NCBI RefSeq assembly: GCF_030055435.1
Contig: NZ_JASFYG010000006.1
Span: 1 to 64,000, forward strand
Reading direction: 5' to 3'
Source of the DNA: Methanothermobacter sp.
GTDB taxonomy: Archaea; Methanobacteriota; Methanobacteria; Methanobacteriales; Methanothermobacteraceae
Length of the DNA stretch: 64,000 bases
The notes under the pieces are model-generated. The model was not told the DNA's origin. It saw only the letters and a program-made list of their open reading frames with translations, and ran no database searches. Shown piece by piece: positions 27,204 to 36,263 of the stretch; the stretch's first letter is position 1; every line of letters begins with the position of its first letter. A program made the position numbers and the translations under genes.

Positions 27204-30194
27204 TTATCTCACTTCCTCAAACATTAAAGATTTGAATAAATGTTCTACTAGTCTAAAGTTCTCAACTAGGGCTTCTCCATTTATGTAAATTTCATCTGGT
27301 CCGAAATCGCCTATGTTGTCTTCAATAATTCTTTTATCCTTCTCAAAATCAATGTTTTCAGTGCTTCTCCAGATGATGGCTGTTCTCTTCCTTTCGTTTT
27401 CTCCGAAAACAAAAACATATTTTCTACCGTTATCCTCTAAAGTCTTATAGGTTTTTACATGCAATCCTAAAAGATAGTTGAAGGTCTCCACTGTATCCAC
27501 ATTAACCAATTTTGGCTGATAATTATCCATAATTTTTAGTTTATAATTGAAGGGGTCTCTAAGTTCTTCAAGATTTAGAAAAGTACTGCTGTTCCTGGTT
27601 TCCCATTCAAGCATGTAATTAACAAAGTAATTGGGTACATCATAAAGTGTTTTCTGTGGTTCTTCAAACTCAATGTTTTCCAATGCATCCTCGTATTGCT
27701 CTAAGACATGGTATTTGAAAAATCCTCCAGCCGTTTCTGGGTTGTATTTCTCTTTAATATCATTACTTATTCCTGACCTGTCGTAAGCCAGCACCTTTTT
27801 CATTCTCGGTAAAACCACTGTCCAGAAATGATCCCCCATTTCCACCCCAATCCATTTTCTTCCTAGTTTATGGGCTACCGCCGTTGTTGTCCCAGAACCA
27901 AGGAAGAAATCCAAGACAAGATCTCCTTCATTCGAAGTGGATTCTATGACACGCTTTAATAGAACCTCAGAATTTTCAGTTTGGAAATCCCAGTTAGAGG
28001 TATAACCTGAGATATCAGTCCAATTAGAATCAATTTGTTTTACTTTAGTTGGAGGAAGTAAATATTCTATTTTTACATAATCTTTATTTCCGCAATTCGG
28101 ACACCCTTTCCAAATGCCAGAACTATGAATATGATTACATTTTTTACATTTTAATCGTATTTTTCCTTCCTTTTCCATTTGCTTTATTTTTTTCTGTCCA
28201 TATGTCCAATGTCTTCCTTTTGGAGGATCAAATAAATACCCAAATATATAAAGCGGGTTTCCCTGCCCCTGAGAGTCCATAGCATGCCATCTGGCACCCT
28301 TTGCCCGAGGTAATCTTTTAAAAAGCAAATTAAATAAAAAATTATCAGACTTAGAATAAAGATAAAGAGAGTCGCTTGCAGTATTGAATCTTCTCACTCT
28401 TGAATCTTGTTTGCTTATTCTACTGACAATTATTTCATTTCTGAAATTTTTCCTCCCAAAAATTTCATTCAAAAGCATTCTTACATACATATTCCCATTA
28501 TAATCACACCTTACAAAGATGCTTCCCTTTTCATTAGACAAATCCCTTCCAAGTCTTATCCTGTTTTCAAGCATTGTTATCCAGGTCGCATCTTTATAAT
28601 CTACTTTGTAAAGATAATCTGCTTCCTGCTCTTTGTTAAACGGCGGATCAATATAGATGGTCTGTACTTTCTCATAATATTTATTTAAAAGCAAATTCAA
28701 AGCCTGCCAGTTTTCACTTTTTATTAGAATACCATCCAAAATATCATCTAAATCATTGTTTTCTGACAAAGAACTTAACAGCCTCCACTTAAAATCTTCA
28801 TCAAAGTACTTTGTATCAACTGGCAACGTCTTCCATTTTTTCCCCTCTAAAGTATTATTAACAACTAAATCATTTTCATTCCTGACATCAATCTCAAATA
28901 ATTCCTTCCACTCATTTAATTGTTCTTCATTCTTCAGAATATCATCCAAAATACTTTCTAAAAACTTCTCACCTCCATATTCCTTAATTTTATCGAGGGT
29001 TATTACATAATTCGTATCAATAACAAACTTCTTCTTCTCCCATACTTTCTTCTGAAAGTTTTCAATCTGTGCTAAGAACTTGATTATCGTTAAAGCAATG
29101 CTCCTGAATGCTTTAAGCCCTATAATGTAAATTTTTAATTTATCAAAATACCCTCCATCATCTAATATCTGTAAATCTTCCAGATTCAAAAACTCATTTT
29201 TAATGTAAAAGTCCAGCTCCCTCTCCAAAAATTCTTTCAGATCTTTGTGTATGAAGTAATCTCTTGTGTTTCTTCTTGTGTACCTGTAAAGATGCCTTTC
29301 AATTAAAGTCTTATCTCCTTCTTTTCTGAAGATCAATTCCCCTATCTTTTCAGGGATTCTCTCCCTCAGGATTTTTATTGTTTCTTCATTAGCTTTATCC
29401 TGTGATACCGTGTTTCCGTGTTTATACTTCTTCTTTTCATCTTCACTTAAAGTTCTGTACTCAAAATAGATATCCAATTCATTATTTTCGTTATCGAAAT
29501 CAAAAACTCTCTTATTCAAAACAAAAAACTTCTTTTCCTCTGACTTAACGTTTCCTTTTTCTTCTTCTGCTTCTAAAACTCTGAAATTAACTGTCAGAGC
29601 CCCAACCCTGAACGTGTATTTCCTGAAATACTCCGTGGTCTTTATGTAATACTGATCCTTATTTGCCCAATAAAGCAAAACTTCTTCACCATTATAGGGG
29701 ACCATATATTTTTCATTCTTACCATATCTCCTTTTACTTATGAAATCCCCCTTATCATAATAACGGGAGAAGAAATTGATGAGATGATTGTAGATCTCTC
29801 TTTCTAGGTCTTCTGAAATTTTAACCGTTTCTATCTGCCTTTTCAAATTTTCATACTTCTCAATATCCTCAGCAAAATCTACTCTATAAATTTCCTCTCT
29901 ATCCTTATCTCCACTTTTTAATGCCTCAAGGTATTTCTTAACACCATTTCTGGATGACAGCTCCTTTAATTGTTCTTCCAGACCTTTTTTTTCTTCTTTG
30001 CTAAGTAGATCCAATTGATTTTTAATTTCAGTGATAAGATCCTCTTCAATAAACTTTTCAATTTCTCTTCGCTTGTAATTCATTATCCTATAAATGCCAA
30101 AGTCAAGATCTTCATTTTCGAACTGAAATATTTCCCTAAGCTTTTCTTTTAAGTCTTCCCTCAATTCATTAGACATCTCAGTTTTTGAAGCCAT
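27204..30194 (-). CDS. Type III DNA methyltransferase, Mod subunit
   Basis: 996 residues, longer than classical Mod (about 650). A helical N-terminal extension of some 480 residues precedes the beta-class methyltransferase: catalytic motif DPPFN (about 512-517), target-recognition region, then SAM-binding motif FFLGSGTT (about 760). Inside the recognition region a four-cysteine zinc ribbon (CKKC and CPNC, about 680-703) is inserted. Mod methylates adenine-N6 on one strand and gives sequence specificity to the Res partner. GAGGTGG precedes ATG 30194. First gene of the AT-rich res-mod operon. Confidence 0.92.
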   Translation of the reverse strand: MASKTEMSNELREDLKEKLREIFQFENEDLDFGIYRIMNYKRREIEKFIEEDLITEIKNQLDLLSKEEKKGLEEQLKELSSRNGVKKYLEALKSGDKDREEIYRVDFAEDIEKYENLKRQIETVKISEDLEREIYNHLINFFSRYYDKGDFISKRRYGKNEKYMVPYNGEEVLLYWANKDQYYIKTTEYFRKYTFRVGALTVNFRVLEAEEEKGNVKSEEKKFFVLNKRVFDFDNENNELDIYFEYRTLSEDEKKKYKHGNTVSQDKANEETIKILRERIPEKIGELIFRKEGDKTLIERHLYRYTRRNTRDYFIHKDLKEFLERELDFYIKNEFLNLEDLQILDDGGYFDKLKIYIIGLKAFRSIALTIIKFLAQIENFQKKVWEKKKFVIDTNYVITLDKIKEYGGEKFLESILDDILKNEEQLNEWKELFEIDVRNENDLVVNNTLEGKKWKTLPVDTKYFDEDFKWRLLSSLSENNDLDDILDGILIKSENWQALNLLLNKYYEKVQTIYIDPPFNKEQEADYLYKVDYKDATWITMLENRIRLGRDLSNEKGSIFVRCDYNGNMYVRMLLNEIFGRKNFRNEIIVSRISKQDSRVRRFNTASDSLYLYSKSDNFLFNLLFKRLPRAKGARWHAMDSQGQGNPLYIFGYLFDPPKGRHWTYGQKKIKQMEKEGKIRLKCKKCNHIHSSGIWKGCPNCGNKDYVKIEYLLPPTKVKQIDSNWTDISGYTSNWDFQTENSEVLLKRVIESTSNEGDLVLDFFLGSGTTTAVAHKLGRKWIGVEMGDHFWTVVLPRMKKVLAYDRSGISNDIKEKYNPETAGGFFKYHVLEQYEDALENIEFEEPQKTLYDVPNYFVNYMLEWETRNSSTFLNLEELRDPFNYKLKIMDNYQPKLVNVDTVETFNYLLGLHVKTYKTLEDNGRKYVFVFGENERKRTAIIWRSTENIDFEKDKRIIEDNIGDFGPDEIYINGEALVENFRLVEHLFKSLMFEEVR

Positions 30195-30262
30195 TAAGCC
30201 CCACCTCTATATGATTATAAAGCTGTAATAATGTAACTAGTGACCACATCCTAGTTCTTGAG

Positions 30263-30273
30263 TAAACACCTAG
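30263..30273 (+). repeat. 11-bp direct repeat, right flank of restriction island
   Basis: Second copy of TAAACACCTAG. Lies 69 bp upstream of the mod start. The pair could be a target duplication or recombination scar from acquisition of the island. The 350-bp region 30195-30545 holds otherwise only a short relic frame. Confidence 0.5.
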
Positions 30274-30358
30274 ACACCCCTTAGATATGGAGTTTAACCA
30301 TCTAATTCTTTATTGTTCTCTTTCACATAAAATGATCCCTAAAGTATAAGAAAGTTAG

Positions 30359-30478
30359 ATAGATAAACTAGATAAAAATGAAAGAGAAGACCTTATAAGG
30401 AGATTAGAGAAACTTTCCTCCCAGAAAGAACTTGCCAACAATGCCAAAAGAATTTTAGAACAGTTAAAAATGGAATAA
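30359..30478 (+). pseudogene. Relic coding frame upstream of the restriction operon
   Basis: About 39 codons in frame (ending ...AKRILEQLKME then TAA) with a strongly amphipathic helical composition (EREDLIRRLEKLSSQKELANN) but no start codon or Shine-Dalgarno and a stop immediately upstream. It looks like the C-terminal remnant of a helical protein, possibly a lost regulator. Weakly supported. Confidence 0.22.
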
Positions 30479-30545
30479 TTGAACTACTTAGACCAGATAA
30501 CCCTTAAAAACAAAATAGAGTAAATAAGTAAGTATTCTCAATTCT

Positions 30546-31013
30546 CTAATCTAACCTTATCGATTCAACCACTTTTTTTATCTCCTTATCATTCACAATA
30601 TTCCTATTAAAGTCAAAATAATAGCCTTTACCGTTTTTTATCGTATAATAGCGATAATTCGTGCTTGTTACAGTGTATACAGCAGGATTACCATCTATAC
30701 TCGTATATCCATAATTCAATACAGGTTCTCCAAGCTCAGCCTTAACCTGTTGTGTCTCTTGAAGTTCCTGATCCAAAGTCGCAGGGAATAAAGTGCCAGG
30801 TTCAGAGGAAATAACTCCAGAGCCATAGGAAAAGGCCATCCTACCATCAGGCGTACGGACCCAGTCTCCCTTCACCTCCCAATCTCGAGGTATATCAAAT
30901 GAAACACCGACCTTTGAATCATGATAGGTTTTTGTTGGAAAAATAATCCCAATGGCAAAATATAACAATATAAGACATACTCCAACAACTACGATTTTTC
31001 CATTAATATGCAT
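30546..31013 (-). CDS. Membrane-anchored PsbP-like domain protein
   Basis: 155 residues. One N-terminal membrane helix (about 8-26) is followed by a compact domain starting SKVGVSFDIPRDWEV, the pattern of archaeal PsbP-related exported proteins, and TSIDGNPAVYTVT. Function unknown. AGGGGGTG abuts ATG 31013; the start is uncertain by a few codons. Divergent from the lipoprotein gene at 31100, which has a related domain; the 87-bp AT-rich gap carries both promoters. Confidence 0.6.
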   Translation of the reverse strand: MHINGKIVVVGVCLILLYFAIGIIFPTKTYHDSKVGVSFDIPRDWEVKGDWVRTPDGRMAFSYGSGVISSEPGTLFPATLDQELQETQQVKAELGEPVLNYGYTSIDGNPAVYTVTSTNYRYYTIKNGKGYYFDFNRNIVNDKEIKKVVESIRLD

Positions 31014-31099
31014 CACCCCCTTCTTAACTTTGAATTATATATATGCATATAATATATTTAGAGGTATATATTATAAATATAAATTAGAGATGATGACAG

Positions 31100-31540
31100 A
31101 TGAATAGAAATCTCCTCATAATAATCCTCATATCCCTAGTTATCACCACTGCAGGCTGCACCACCAAATACCAAAAATTCTCTAATGAGAATATGTCATT
31201 CGAATACCCTGAAAACTGGGAGGCCATGCCAATACTGGATGACGTAAGCCTAACAGAAAGGGAGGGTGATGGTAGAATCTTCATCAATCCCACCCTTGAG
31301 GATCTAGAAACCTTCAAATCATGGTATGGGCAGAGCGCAGAGTATATTGGTGAAGAAAAAATTGGAGGAGTAACCTGTTATAAATATAAAGTTGATCATG
31401 GAGGAGCCTACATTTTCCAAAAAACAAATACCGTCTTCCTTGTAGTATACGGTGAAGGATCTGAAGACGTTGCAAAACACATCATAGAAACATTAAATGC
31501 AACATACATTATTGAACCCACAAAATCCCCTCAAATATAA
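31100..31540 (+). CDS. Exported lipoprotein, PsbP-like domain
   Basis: 146 residues. Signal peptide with lipobox-like ITTAGC (Cys at residue 20), then a domain NMSFEYPENWEAM similar in pattern to the divergent neighbour's FDIPRDWEV block and to PsbP-related proteins of methanogens. Likely anchored to the outer face of the membrane. Function unknown. The two neighbours probably arose by duplication. Confidence 0.68.
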   Translation: MNRNLLIIILISLVITTAGCTTKYQKFSNENMSFEYPENWEAMPILDDVSLTEREGDGRIFINPTLEDLETFKSWYGQSAEYIGEEKIGGVTCYKYKVDHGGAYIFQKTNTVFLVVYGEGSEDVAKHIIETLNATYIIEPTKSPQI

Positions 31541-31553
31541 AAAAGAAGAAAAA

Positions 31554-33053
31554 TTAAGTGATTGTAGATCCGTTTTCATCAAAGTAAAGAGTGCTTATTC
31601 TGACAACAGGCGATTTCTGTCTTCCCTTAACTCCTGAAACACTGACTCTGCTTGTTTTAATATCTGTGGTGTTGTAGGTGTTCTCATAGGATATCGTCCT
31701 TGACCTGTAATTGGTGTTGTAGGTGTACTGCTTGAAGAGTGCAGTGGTGCCGAGCTGGAAGTATCCAAGGCTGAGGTCCCTGCTGAGGCCCTTCTTCAGG
31801 TAGAAGTTGTAGGTCTTCCTGGTGACTTTGCCGTGGTCATTGATGTTCACATATAAGAGCACCCTGATGGTCACCGCAGAGTTGTTCTTTATCCTCACCT
31901 TGAGGGCCTTCTTTGGTATCGCTGCAGATATCAGCGCTGTATCATCATTGTTCACGGGGTTGCTGTCGTCTATTTCAGGTGAGACCGCAGAGGCGTTCAC
32001 TGTAAAGTTACCCGCTGAGACCACCCTGGCTGTTATATTGAGGAGTGCTGTTTCACCGTCTGCAAGGTCACCGATGACCCAGACACCGTTACTGTAGGTG
32101 CCCCTGTCCATCTGCACATTCTGGACCTGCAGGTTAGCAGGTAGCTGCAGGTTGACCCTGGCATTCTGGGCGACCTCAGGACCATTGTTCCTGACACGGC
32201 AGACCACGTTGACCACGTCACCCTGATAGGCCCTCGGTTTACTTACATAGAGGTCAAGGTCCAGGTCAGTTCCCCTGACAGCGACTGATGCGCGGGCCAT
32301 GTTATTGTAGACATTCACATCACCCTCATCCACCTCACGCACCGAAACATAGTCAGAGAGATCACCTGTCCTGTTAACCAGGCACACAACTGTGAGGGTG
32401 ACCTCTTCACCGGCATCAAGGGTCTCGAGGATCCACTCCCTCGCCACATCATCAAAGTAACCTGTAGTGTAACTGTAACTCTGAATCGCAAGGCCGCCTG
32501 AGAAGAAGTTGGCAACATTGATGTTATTTGCAGCGTGGGGGCCCCTGTTCTTGAGTTTCACATTGAATGTGACCGTATCACCAAGCCGGGCACTCTGCTT
32601 ACTGCTTGTCACATTGAGTTCAAGGTCCGCGATCCCCCTGACCCTGAACTGCAGCTGGGCATCGTTGTTGGAGGGGTTCTCATCACCATCCGCCGTCACA
32701 TTGGCAGTCACCGTAACGTTTCCTGTCGTGTTGAGGAGGCACACAAGTGTCAGGGACCTCTCCTCATATGCAGGTATGTCCCCAATCTCCCAGGTACCTG
32801 TCTCGAGGTCATAGTATCCCTGACCTGTGTAATAGTCCTGGAGGACCAGACCCTCAGGAACTCTGACAGTTGCAACGGCATTCTGCACGTTCTGATTGCC
32901 TGCCTTCGCTATGACCTTAACCCTAAGTGTCGAGTTATACACTGGCTTCGTATTGTTCTTATCGAGTTCAACACCCACATCTGCTGCAGCCGATGAACCT
33001 GCCAGTATAAAAACTGCGAGGAGTGCTGCAAGCAGAAGTGTTCCATTACGCAT
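31554..33053 (-). CDS. Surface protein with three DUF11/CARDB-type beta repeats
   Basis: 499 residues. Signal peptide ([19 protein letters not shown], cut near residue 24), then three similar beta-sandwich repeats of about 115 residues. Each contains a D-N-N or N-N-D turn (PSNNDAQ, VYNNMAR, PVNNDDT) and a [17 protein letters not shown] segment. A C-terminal domain rich in Tyr/Asn follows. The repeats contain many N-x-S/T sites, as expected for an archaeal cell-surface protein. ATG 33053 sits 8 nt after a GGAGGTGG Shine-Dalgarno. Probably adhesion or cell-wall associated. Confidence 0.82.
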   Translation of the reverse strand: MRNGTLLLAALLAVFILAGSSAAADVGVELDKNNTKPVYNSTLRVKVIAKAGNQNVQNAVATVRVPEGLVLQDYYTGQGYYDLETGTWEIGDIPAYEERSLTLVCLLNTTGNVTVTANVTADGDENPSNNDAQLQFRVRGIADLELNVTSSKQSARLGDTVTFNVKLKNRGPHAANNINVANFFSGGLAIQSYSYTTGYFDDVAREWILETLDAGEEVTLTVVCLVNRTGDLSDYVSVREVDEGDVNVYNNMARASVAVRGTDLDLDLYVSKPRAYQGDVVNVVCRVRNNGPEVAQNARVNLQLPANLQVQNVQMDRGTYSNGVWVIGDLADGETALLNITARVVSAGNFTVNASAVSPEIDDSNPVNNDDTALISAAIPKKALKVRIKNNSAVTIRVLLYVNINDHGKVTRKTYNFYLKKGLSRDLSLGYFQLGTTALFKQYTYNTNYRSRTISYENTYNTTDIKTSRVSVSGVKGRQKSPVVRISTLYFDENGSTIT

Positions 33054-33135
33054 GCTATTTTCCACCTCCTGAAGATTCATTCACAGTAGATACCTGAAGG
33101 AGGCTTTAAAGCATGCCTTTGGGTACAAACGAGTG

Positions 33136-33180
33136 TCTTATGTAACCATGCAGATTAACAGATTCATAAGTTACATAAGA
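33136..33180. promoter_or_regulatory. Inverted-repeat operator, copy A
   Basis: TCTTATGTAAC (33136-33146) and its exact complement GTTACATAAGA (33170-33180) are separated by 23 bp. The same arms recur at 37914-37962. Lies between the divergent surface-protein and histidine-kinase genes, so it could control either. Probably bound by a dimeric regulator. Confidence 0.6.
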
Positions 33181-33347
33181 ATATTAAAAATCGAGCATTG
33201 GCCTCCAATAAATCTAATATCAAGAATTTTCAGGTATTATAATCTAAAACATGGAAATACCATTTTAATACTTTTAAATCTTCCATTTAGAGATTATTTC
33301 AAAAAATATTTATGAAATCAGGGTTTATAAGTGAAATGGTGATTAAA

Positions 33348-35048
33348 ATGCCGCTAAAAGATATAAACTTAAAAGCTCTTGATGGGAAACTAACGCTCTC
33401 ACTGAGCATTTTTGTCATGATACTATCAATGTTTTCATTGATTTTATGGTTAAAAGGACCATCAAGTCTGTTTGAAATAAGACCTTTTCTGGATACAAAT
33501 CCTGTGATATTCACGAGTTTCATCTTGCTGGCCATCTCAATCATCACAGTGAGGACCTCAATGAAGATAACATCTCTAATCCTTGCAGTTCTCCTGATAC
33601 TCCTACAGATGAGTGGAAACTGTAAATGCATGCAGGGACTCCTCAACCTCCACCTTCCAGCAACCTGCACCATCACCTCAACAATAATCACAGCCTACGC
33701 AATAGCCGTAATCCTGTTCACCCTAAGATACTATTCCGCGGCCCAGATCATCAGCTACACTGCAGGCACAGTGGCATATGCATCATTCCTCTCAAGCATC
33801 ACAGGCATATCAGAGACCTTACCACAGTTCAGAGTATGCATAACATCCTCTGCAATGATGGTATTCGTGGCAGTAGGACTCCTCAGCACCCACCCATCAA
33901 GGGGGGTCATCGAACCCATATACTCCAACAACATAGGAGGTTACACAGGAAGAATGCTCATCCCAATCATCATAGGCGCCGTAACCATCACATCATTCAT
34001 AATAATCAGCAGCAAGAAATACCTCCCATTCTCCGCAGAAGTTTTCATCGCAGCACTGAACCTTGCACTCATAATCATAATAATAACCTTCACAGCCTAC
34101 AAACTCAACAGAGTAGATGCAGAAAGAATAAAAAACCAGAAGAGGATGGAGAGGACCTGGAAATTCTTCAGGAAAGTCGTGGAAAACCTTGAAGAAGCAA
34201 TCGCAGTCCTTGACAAAAATGGCGAACCCCTTCACAGAAACACTGCAATGAAAACCCTCAAAGTGGACCTAAAGGAACTCTGGAAGGAAAACCTGAAAAA
34301 CAAAAACCTCCCACAGCCAATCCACACATTCAAAATAGATGAGAGATACTTCACAGGATGGGCCATACCCCTCGACGAGGGAGGCATCATCTCACTAATG
34401 GACGTCACAAGACTCATAGAAATACAGGAGGACCTCAGGGCAAACATAACCGAAAAAGAGGCCATTCTCAGGGAACTTCATCACCGCGTCAAGAACAACC
34501 TCCAGATAATAACGAGCCTCATAAACATACAGTTACATGATGCAGATGAAAAGGCAAGGGAAGCCCTGCTGGCAATCCTCACAAGAGTAAAGGCCATGGC
34601 CATAATCCAGGAGTCCATTTACAGCGCTGAAACCTATACCATGGTTAACATGAGGTCATGCGTATCTAGACTAACAGAACACCTGAGGTCACTGTTCAAC
34701 GCACACAACATAAATTTCCATATCAACACAGACCTGAAACTCAACATGGAAACGGCCATGCCCCTCTGCCTCATAATAAACGAACTCGTAACAAACTCCA
34801 TCAAACACGCATTTCCAGAAAACAAGGGAAGTGTTCACATTGAAGTAAAGGAAAAGGATTCAGAATACCACTTAAGAGTGGCAGATGATGGAGTAGGACT
34901 CACAGATAAGGAAGAAGGGACAGGTCTCAGCCTTGTAAAGAGCCTTGCACAGCAATTAGAAGGTGAATTAAGGATACTCACAAAAGAGGATAGGGGTACC
35001 GAGGTCATAATACCTTTCAGGGAACTGGAATACAAAAAAAGAAGATGA
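33348..35048 (+). CDS. Membrane sensor histidine kinase (HisKA_2/HWE-like)
   Basis: 566 residues. About seven hydrophobic helices fill residues 15-255, followed by a short PAS-like linker (about 275-375) and a kinase core: phospho-acceptor His in ELHHRVKNNLQI, then the ATPase domain with N box INELVTNSIKHAF, G1 ADDGVGL and G2 GTGLSLV. No receiver domain is attached. ATG 33348 is preferred because GGTGAT lies 4 nt before it. The 5' intergenic region holds inverted-repeat operator A. Codon use in the first half is rich in ATA/ACA. Confidence 0.87.
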   Translation: MPLKDINLKALDGKLTLSLSIFVMILSMFSLILWLKGPSSLFEIRPFLDTNPVIFTSFILLAISIITVRTSMKITSLILAVLLILLQMSGNCKCMQGLLNLHLPATCTITSTIITAYAIAVILFTLRYYSAAQIISYTAGTVAYASFLSSITGISETLPQFRVCITSSAMMVFVAVGLLSTHPSRGVIEPIYSNNIGGYTGRMLIPIIIGAVTITSFIIISSKKYLPFSAEVFIAALNLALIIIIITFTAYKLNRVDAERIKNQKRMERTWKFFRKVVENLEEAIAVLDKNGEPLHRNTAMKTLKVDLKELWKENLKNKNLPQPIHTFKIDERYFTGWAIPLDEGGIISLMDVTRLIEIQEDLRANITEKEAILRELHHRVKNNLQIITSLINIQLHDADEKAREALLAILTRVKAMAIIQESIYSAETYTMVNMRSCVSRLTEHLRSLFNAHNINFHINTDLKLNMETAMPLCLIINELVTNSIKHAFPENKGSVHIEVKEKDSEYHLRVADDGVGLTDKEEGTGLSLVKSLAQQLEGELRILTKEDRGTEVIIPFRELEYKKRR

Positions 35049-35065
35049 AATACAATATAAATTGT

Positions 35066-35317
35066 TTATATCCACATCAACTCCCTTTTTGCCCTGTTAA
35101 TCAGGTTCCCATTTTCATCCTCATATTCCTCGATTATCCTCCTGATGGCCATCCTTGAGATATCACTCCTGGACCTCCCCTCAATGAAGCTCAGAATATG
35201 AAGCTTGCAGGCAGTATGGAGGTCCAGGTAGACCCTCTGAAGGAATATCTTCTTCCCGTGATCATATTCCAACCTGCAGATGAATTTCATTACTTCATCG
35301 ATTTCTGAGTTCTTCAA
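35066..35317 (-). CDS. Ribbon-helix-helix DNA-binding protein
   Basis: 83 residues from a TTG start. A segment FLQRVYLDL (beta-strand), TACKLHILSFIEGRS (helix A) and RSDISRMAIRRIIEEYED (helix B) matches the CopG/MetJ-type ribbon-helix-helix fold. Start: TTG 35317 lies 4 nt after GTGAT, the same geometry as several neighbouring genes; the longer frame to 35374 would run through the preceding small gene. Downstream of, and coupled to, a 57-residue membrane protein. Probably a transcription repressor of the accessory region. Confidence 0.62.
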   Translation of the reverse strand: MKNSEIDEVMKFICRLEYDHGKKIFLQRVYLDLHTACKLHILSFIEGRSRSDISRMAIRRIIEEYEDENGNLINRAKRELMWI

Positions 35318-35322
35318 GGAAA

Positions 35323-35496
35323 TCACATCCTGCCTACGCTCTGCGCTGTCCTTGCAAACAGGTAGGTCATCCATAACAATACCAGAATTATCATGGATGC
35401 CGTGAATATAAAGGCGTATTCATCAATTTCACATACTCTACGGTCCCTAAATTCTTCATCCAGATCCATATCTTCCCAGTGGTCGTCAAAATCCAT
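35323..35496 (-). CDS. 57-residue single-helix membrane protein
   Basis: Too short for usual cut-offs but well supported: ATG 35496 is preceded by GAGGTGAT, and the product has a very acidic N-terminus (DFDDHWEDMDLDEEF) followed by one hydrophobic helix (AFIFTASMIILVLLWMTYLF). The stop overlaps the signal for the downstream ribbon-helix-helix gene, indicating one operon. Function unknown; small membrane proteins paired with regulators often act as sensors or modulators, but this is inference. Confidence 0.6.
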   Translation of the reverse strand: MDFDDHWEDMDLDEEFRDRRVCEIDEYAFIFTASMIILVLLWMTYLFARTAQSVGRM

Positions 35497-35509
35497 ATCA
35501 TCACCTCAG

Positions 35510-35630
35510 GAGTTTTATGAAGCCCTTCTGATATGATTTTATGGAGATAAAAGCCCCTGGACATGGAATTTGGCACATTAAGAATCTCTTGAAGAGAAAC
35601 TGTGGAGGTAGCACCATATCCACTGACCAT
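35510..35630 (-). pseudogene. Remnant of a gene related to the one at 38534-38941
   Basis: In one minus-strand frame the segment SRGFYLHKIISEGL closely resembles the C-terminus RHRGFYLHRLISEEL of the protein at 38534-38941, but no plausible start or upstream body of the gene remains and the frame runs on without the expected stop. I read this as the decayed 3' end of a paralogue. A competing 38-residue frame ending ...KSYQKGFIKLLR overlaps it. Confidence 0.35.
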
Positions 35631-35845
35631 AATATTACATATTATTAATATTATAATAAAAGTTTATGGGTACTGCATAACATCTAGTTAAACATCCGAT
35701 GTCAGGATTGTTAGAGAAGAGTGTTCTTACAGCACCTTAAGATGATTTATTCGAGGTCTATATGATTGTCTCTGGACGGCAAAATAGCTACTGGAGTTCT
35801 CACTCCGGAAAATTCGATTTGCATTTACATTACACAGGGACCTCC

Positions 35846-35905
35846 CGAATATACGACCAAAAAGAAGCAAAATCCTACTTATATACGTCCAGTTTATTGA
35901 GTCCG
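35846..35905. promoter_or_regulatory. Sites shared with the integrase-proximal palindrome
   Basis: CGAATATACG (35846-35855) is identical, same orientation, to 42059-42068. CCAGTTTATTGAGTCCG (35889-35905) matches the reverse complement of 42066-42082 with one mismatch. The clustering of both matches within 60 bp suggests either the far end of a mobile element or an additional site for the same DNA-binding protein. The surrounding gene-free region 35640-35990 shows nothing else clear. Confidence 0.4.
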
Positions 35906-35996
35906 CCGAAATCGCATACTTCCCTTATCCTGAACCCATAACCTCATATATCCATAGTATTATTTAATAGTCCTATGGTAATATGAGGTGATTAAA

Positions 35997-36209
35997 ATGA
36001 ATAGTGAAATAAGAGCCGCCCCGCCCTCAGCGAAAGAAACTGGAGAACTAACAAAAAAACTGCCCTTAGACAGGAAAAAGAACAAACACCTCTTTATTCT
36101 AGAAGAAATCCTGTACATGGACACAATTGAAGAACATCCCCTTGGAATACACCTCCACCTAGAGGTACACATCCTCTCTGGAACCTGTGCCCATGGAAGC
36201 CATAGATGA
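35997..36209 (+). CDS. Small protein of unknown function
   Basis: 70 residues. A canonical GAGGTGAT lies 4 nt before ATG 35997 and a TATA-like TATTTAATAG (35960-35969) further upstream, so expression signals are good. The sequence (lysine-rich middle, KKLPLDRKKNKHLF, then a histidine-rich tail) matches no family I know and may be truncated by a frameshift near 36110. Followed by the TTG-started gene at 36264. Confidence 0.4.
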   Translation: MNSEIRAAPPSAKETGELTKKLPLDRKKNKHLFILEEILYMDTIEEHPLGIHLHLEVHILSGTCAHGSHR

Positions 36210-36263
36210 AGGATCATGCAGAGTCACTATGGGCCTTAAATCTGTAACAGGGGAGTGTAAGGC

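Noticed and set aside
24029-30194. BREX or other multi-gene defence system
   Set aside because: Only Res and Mod are present, with standard type III motifs; no BREX, DISARM or Pgl genes adjoin.
33133-33315. 60-codon plus-strand frame
   Set aside because: It runs through inverted-repeat operator A, starts with a non-ATG codon without a Shine-Dalgarno and has no protein-like pattern.
35960-36217. 85-codon minus-strand frame with cysteines
   Set aside because: It is antisense to the gene at 35997, which has a good Shine-Dalgarno and TATA box, while this frame has none.
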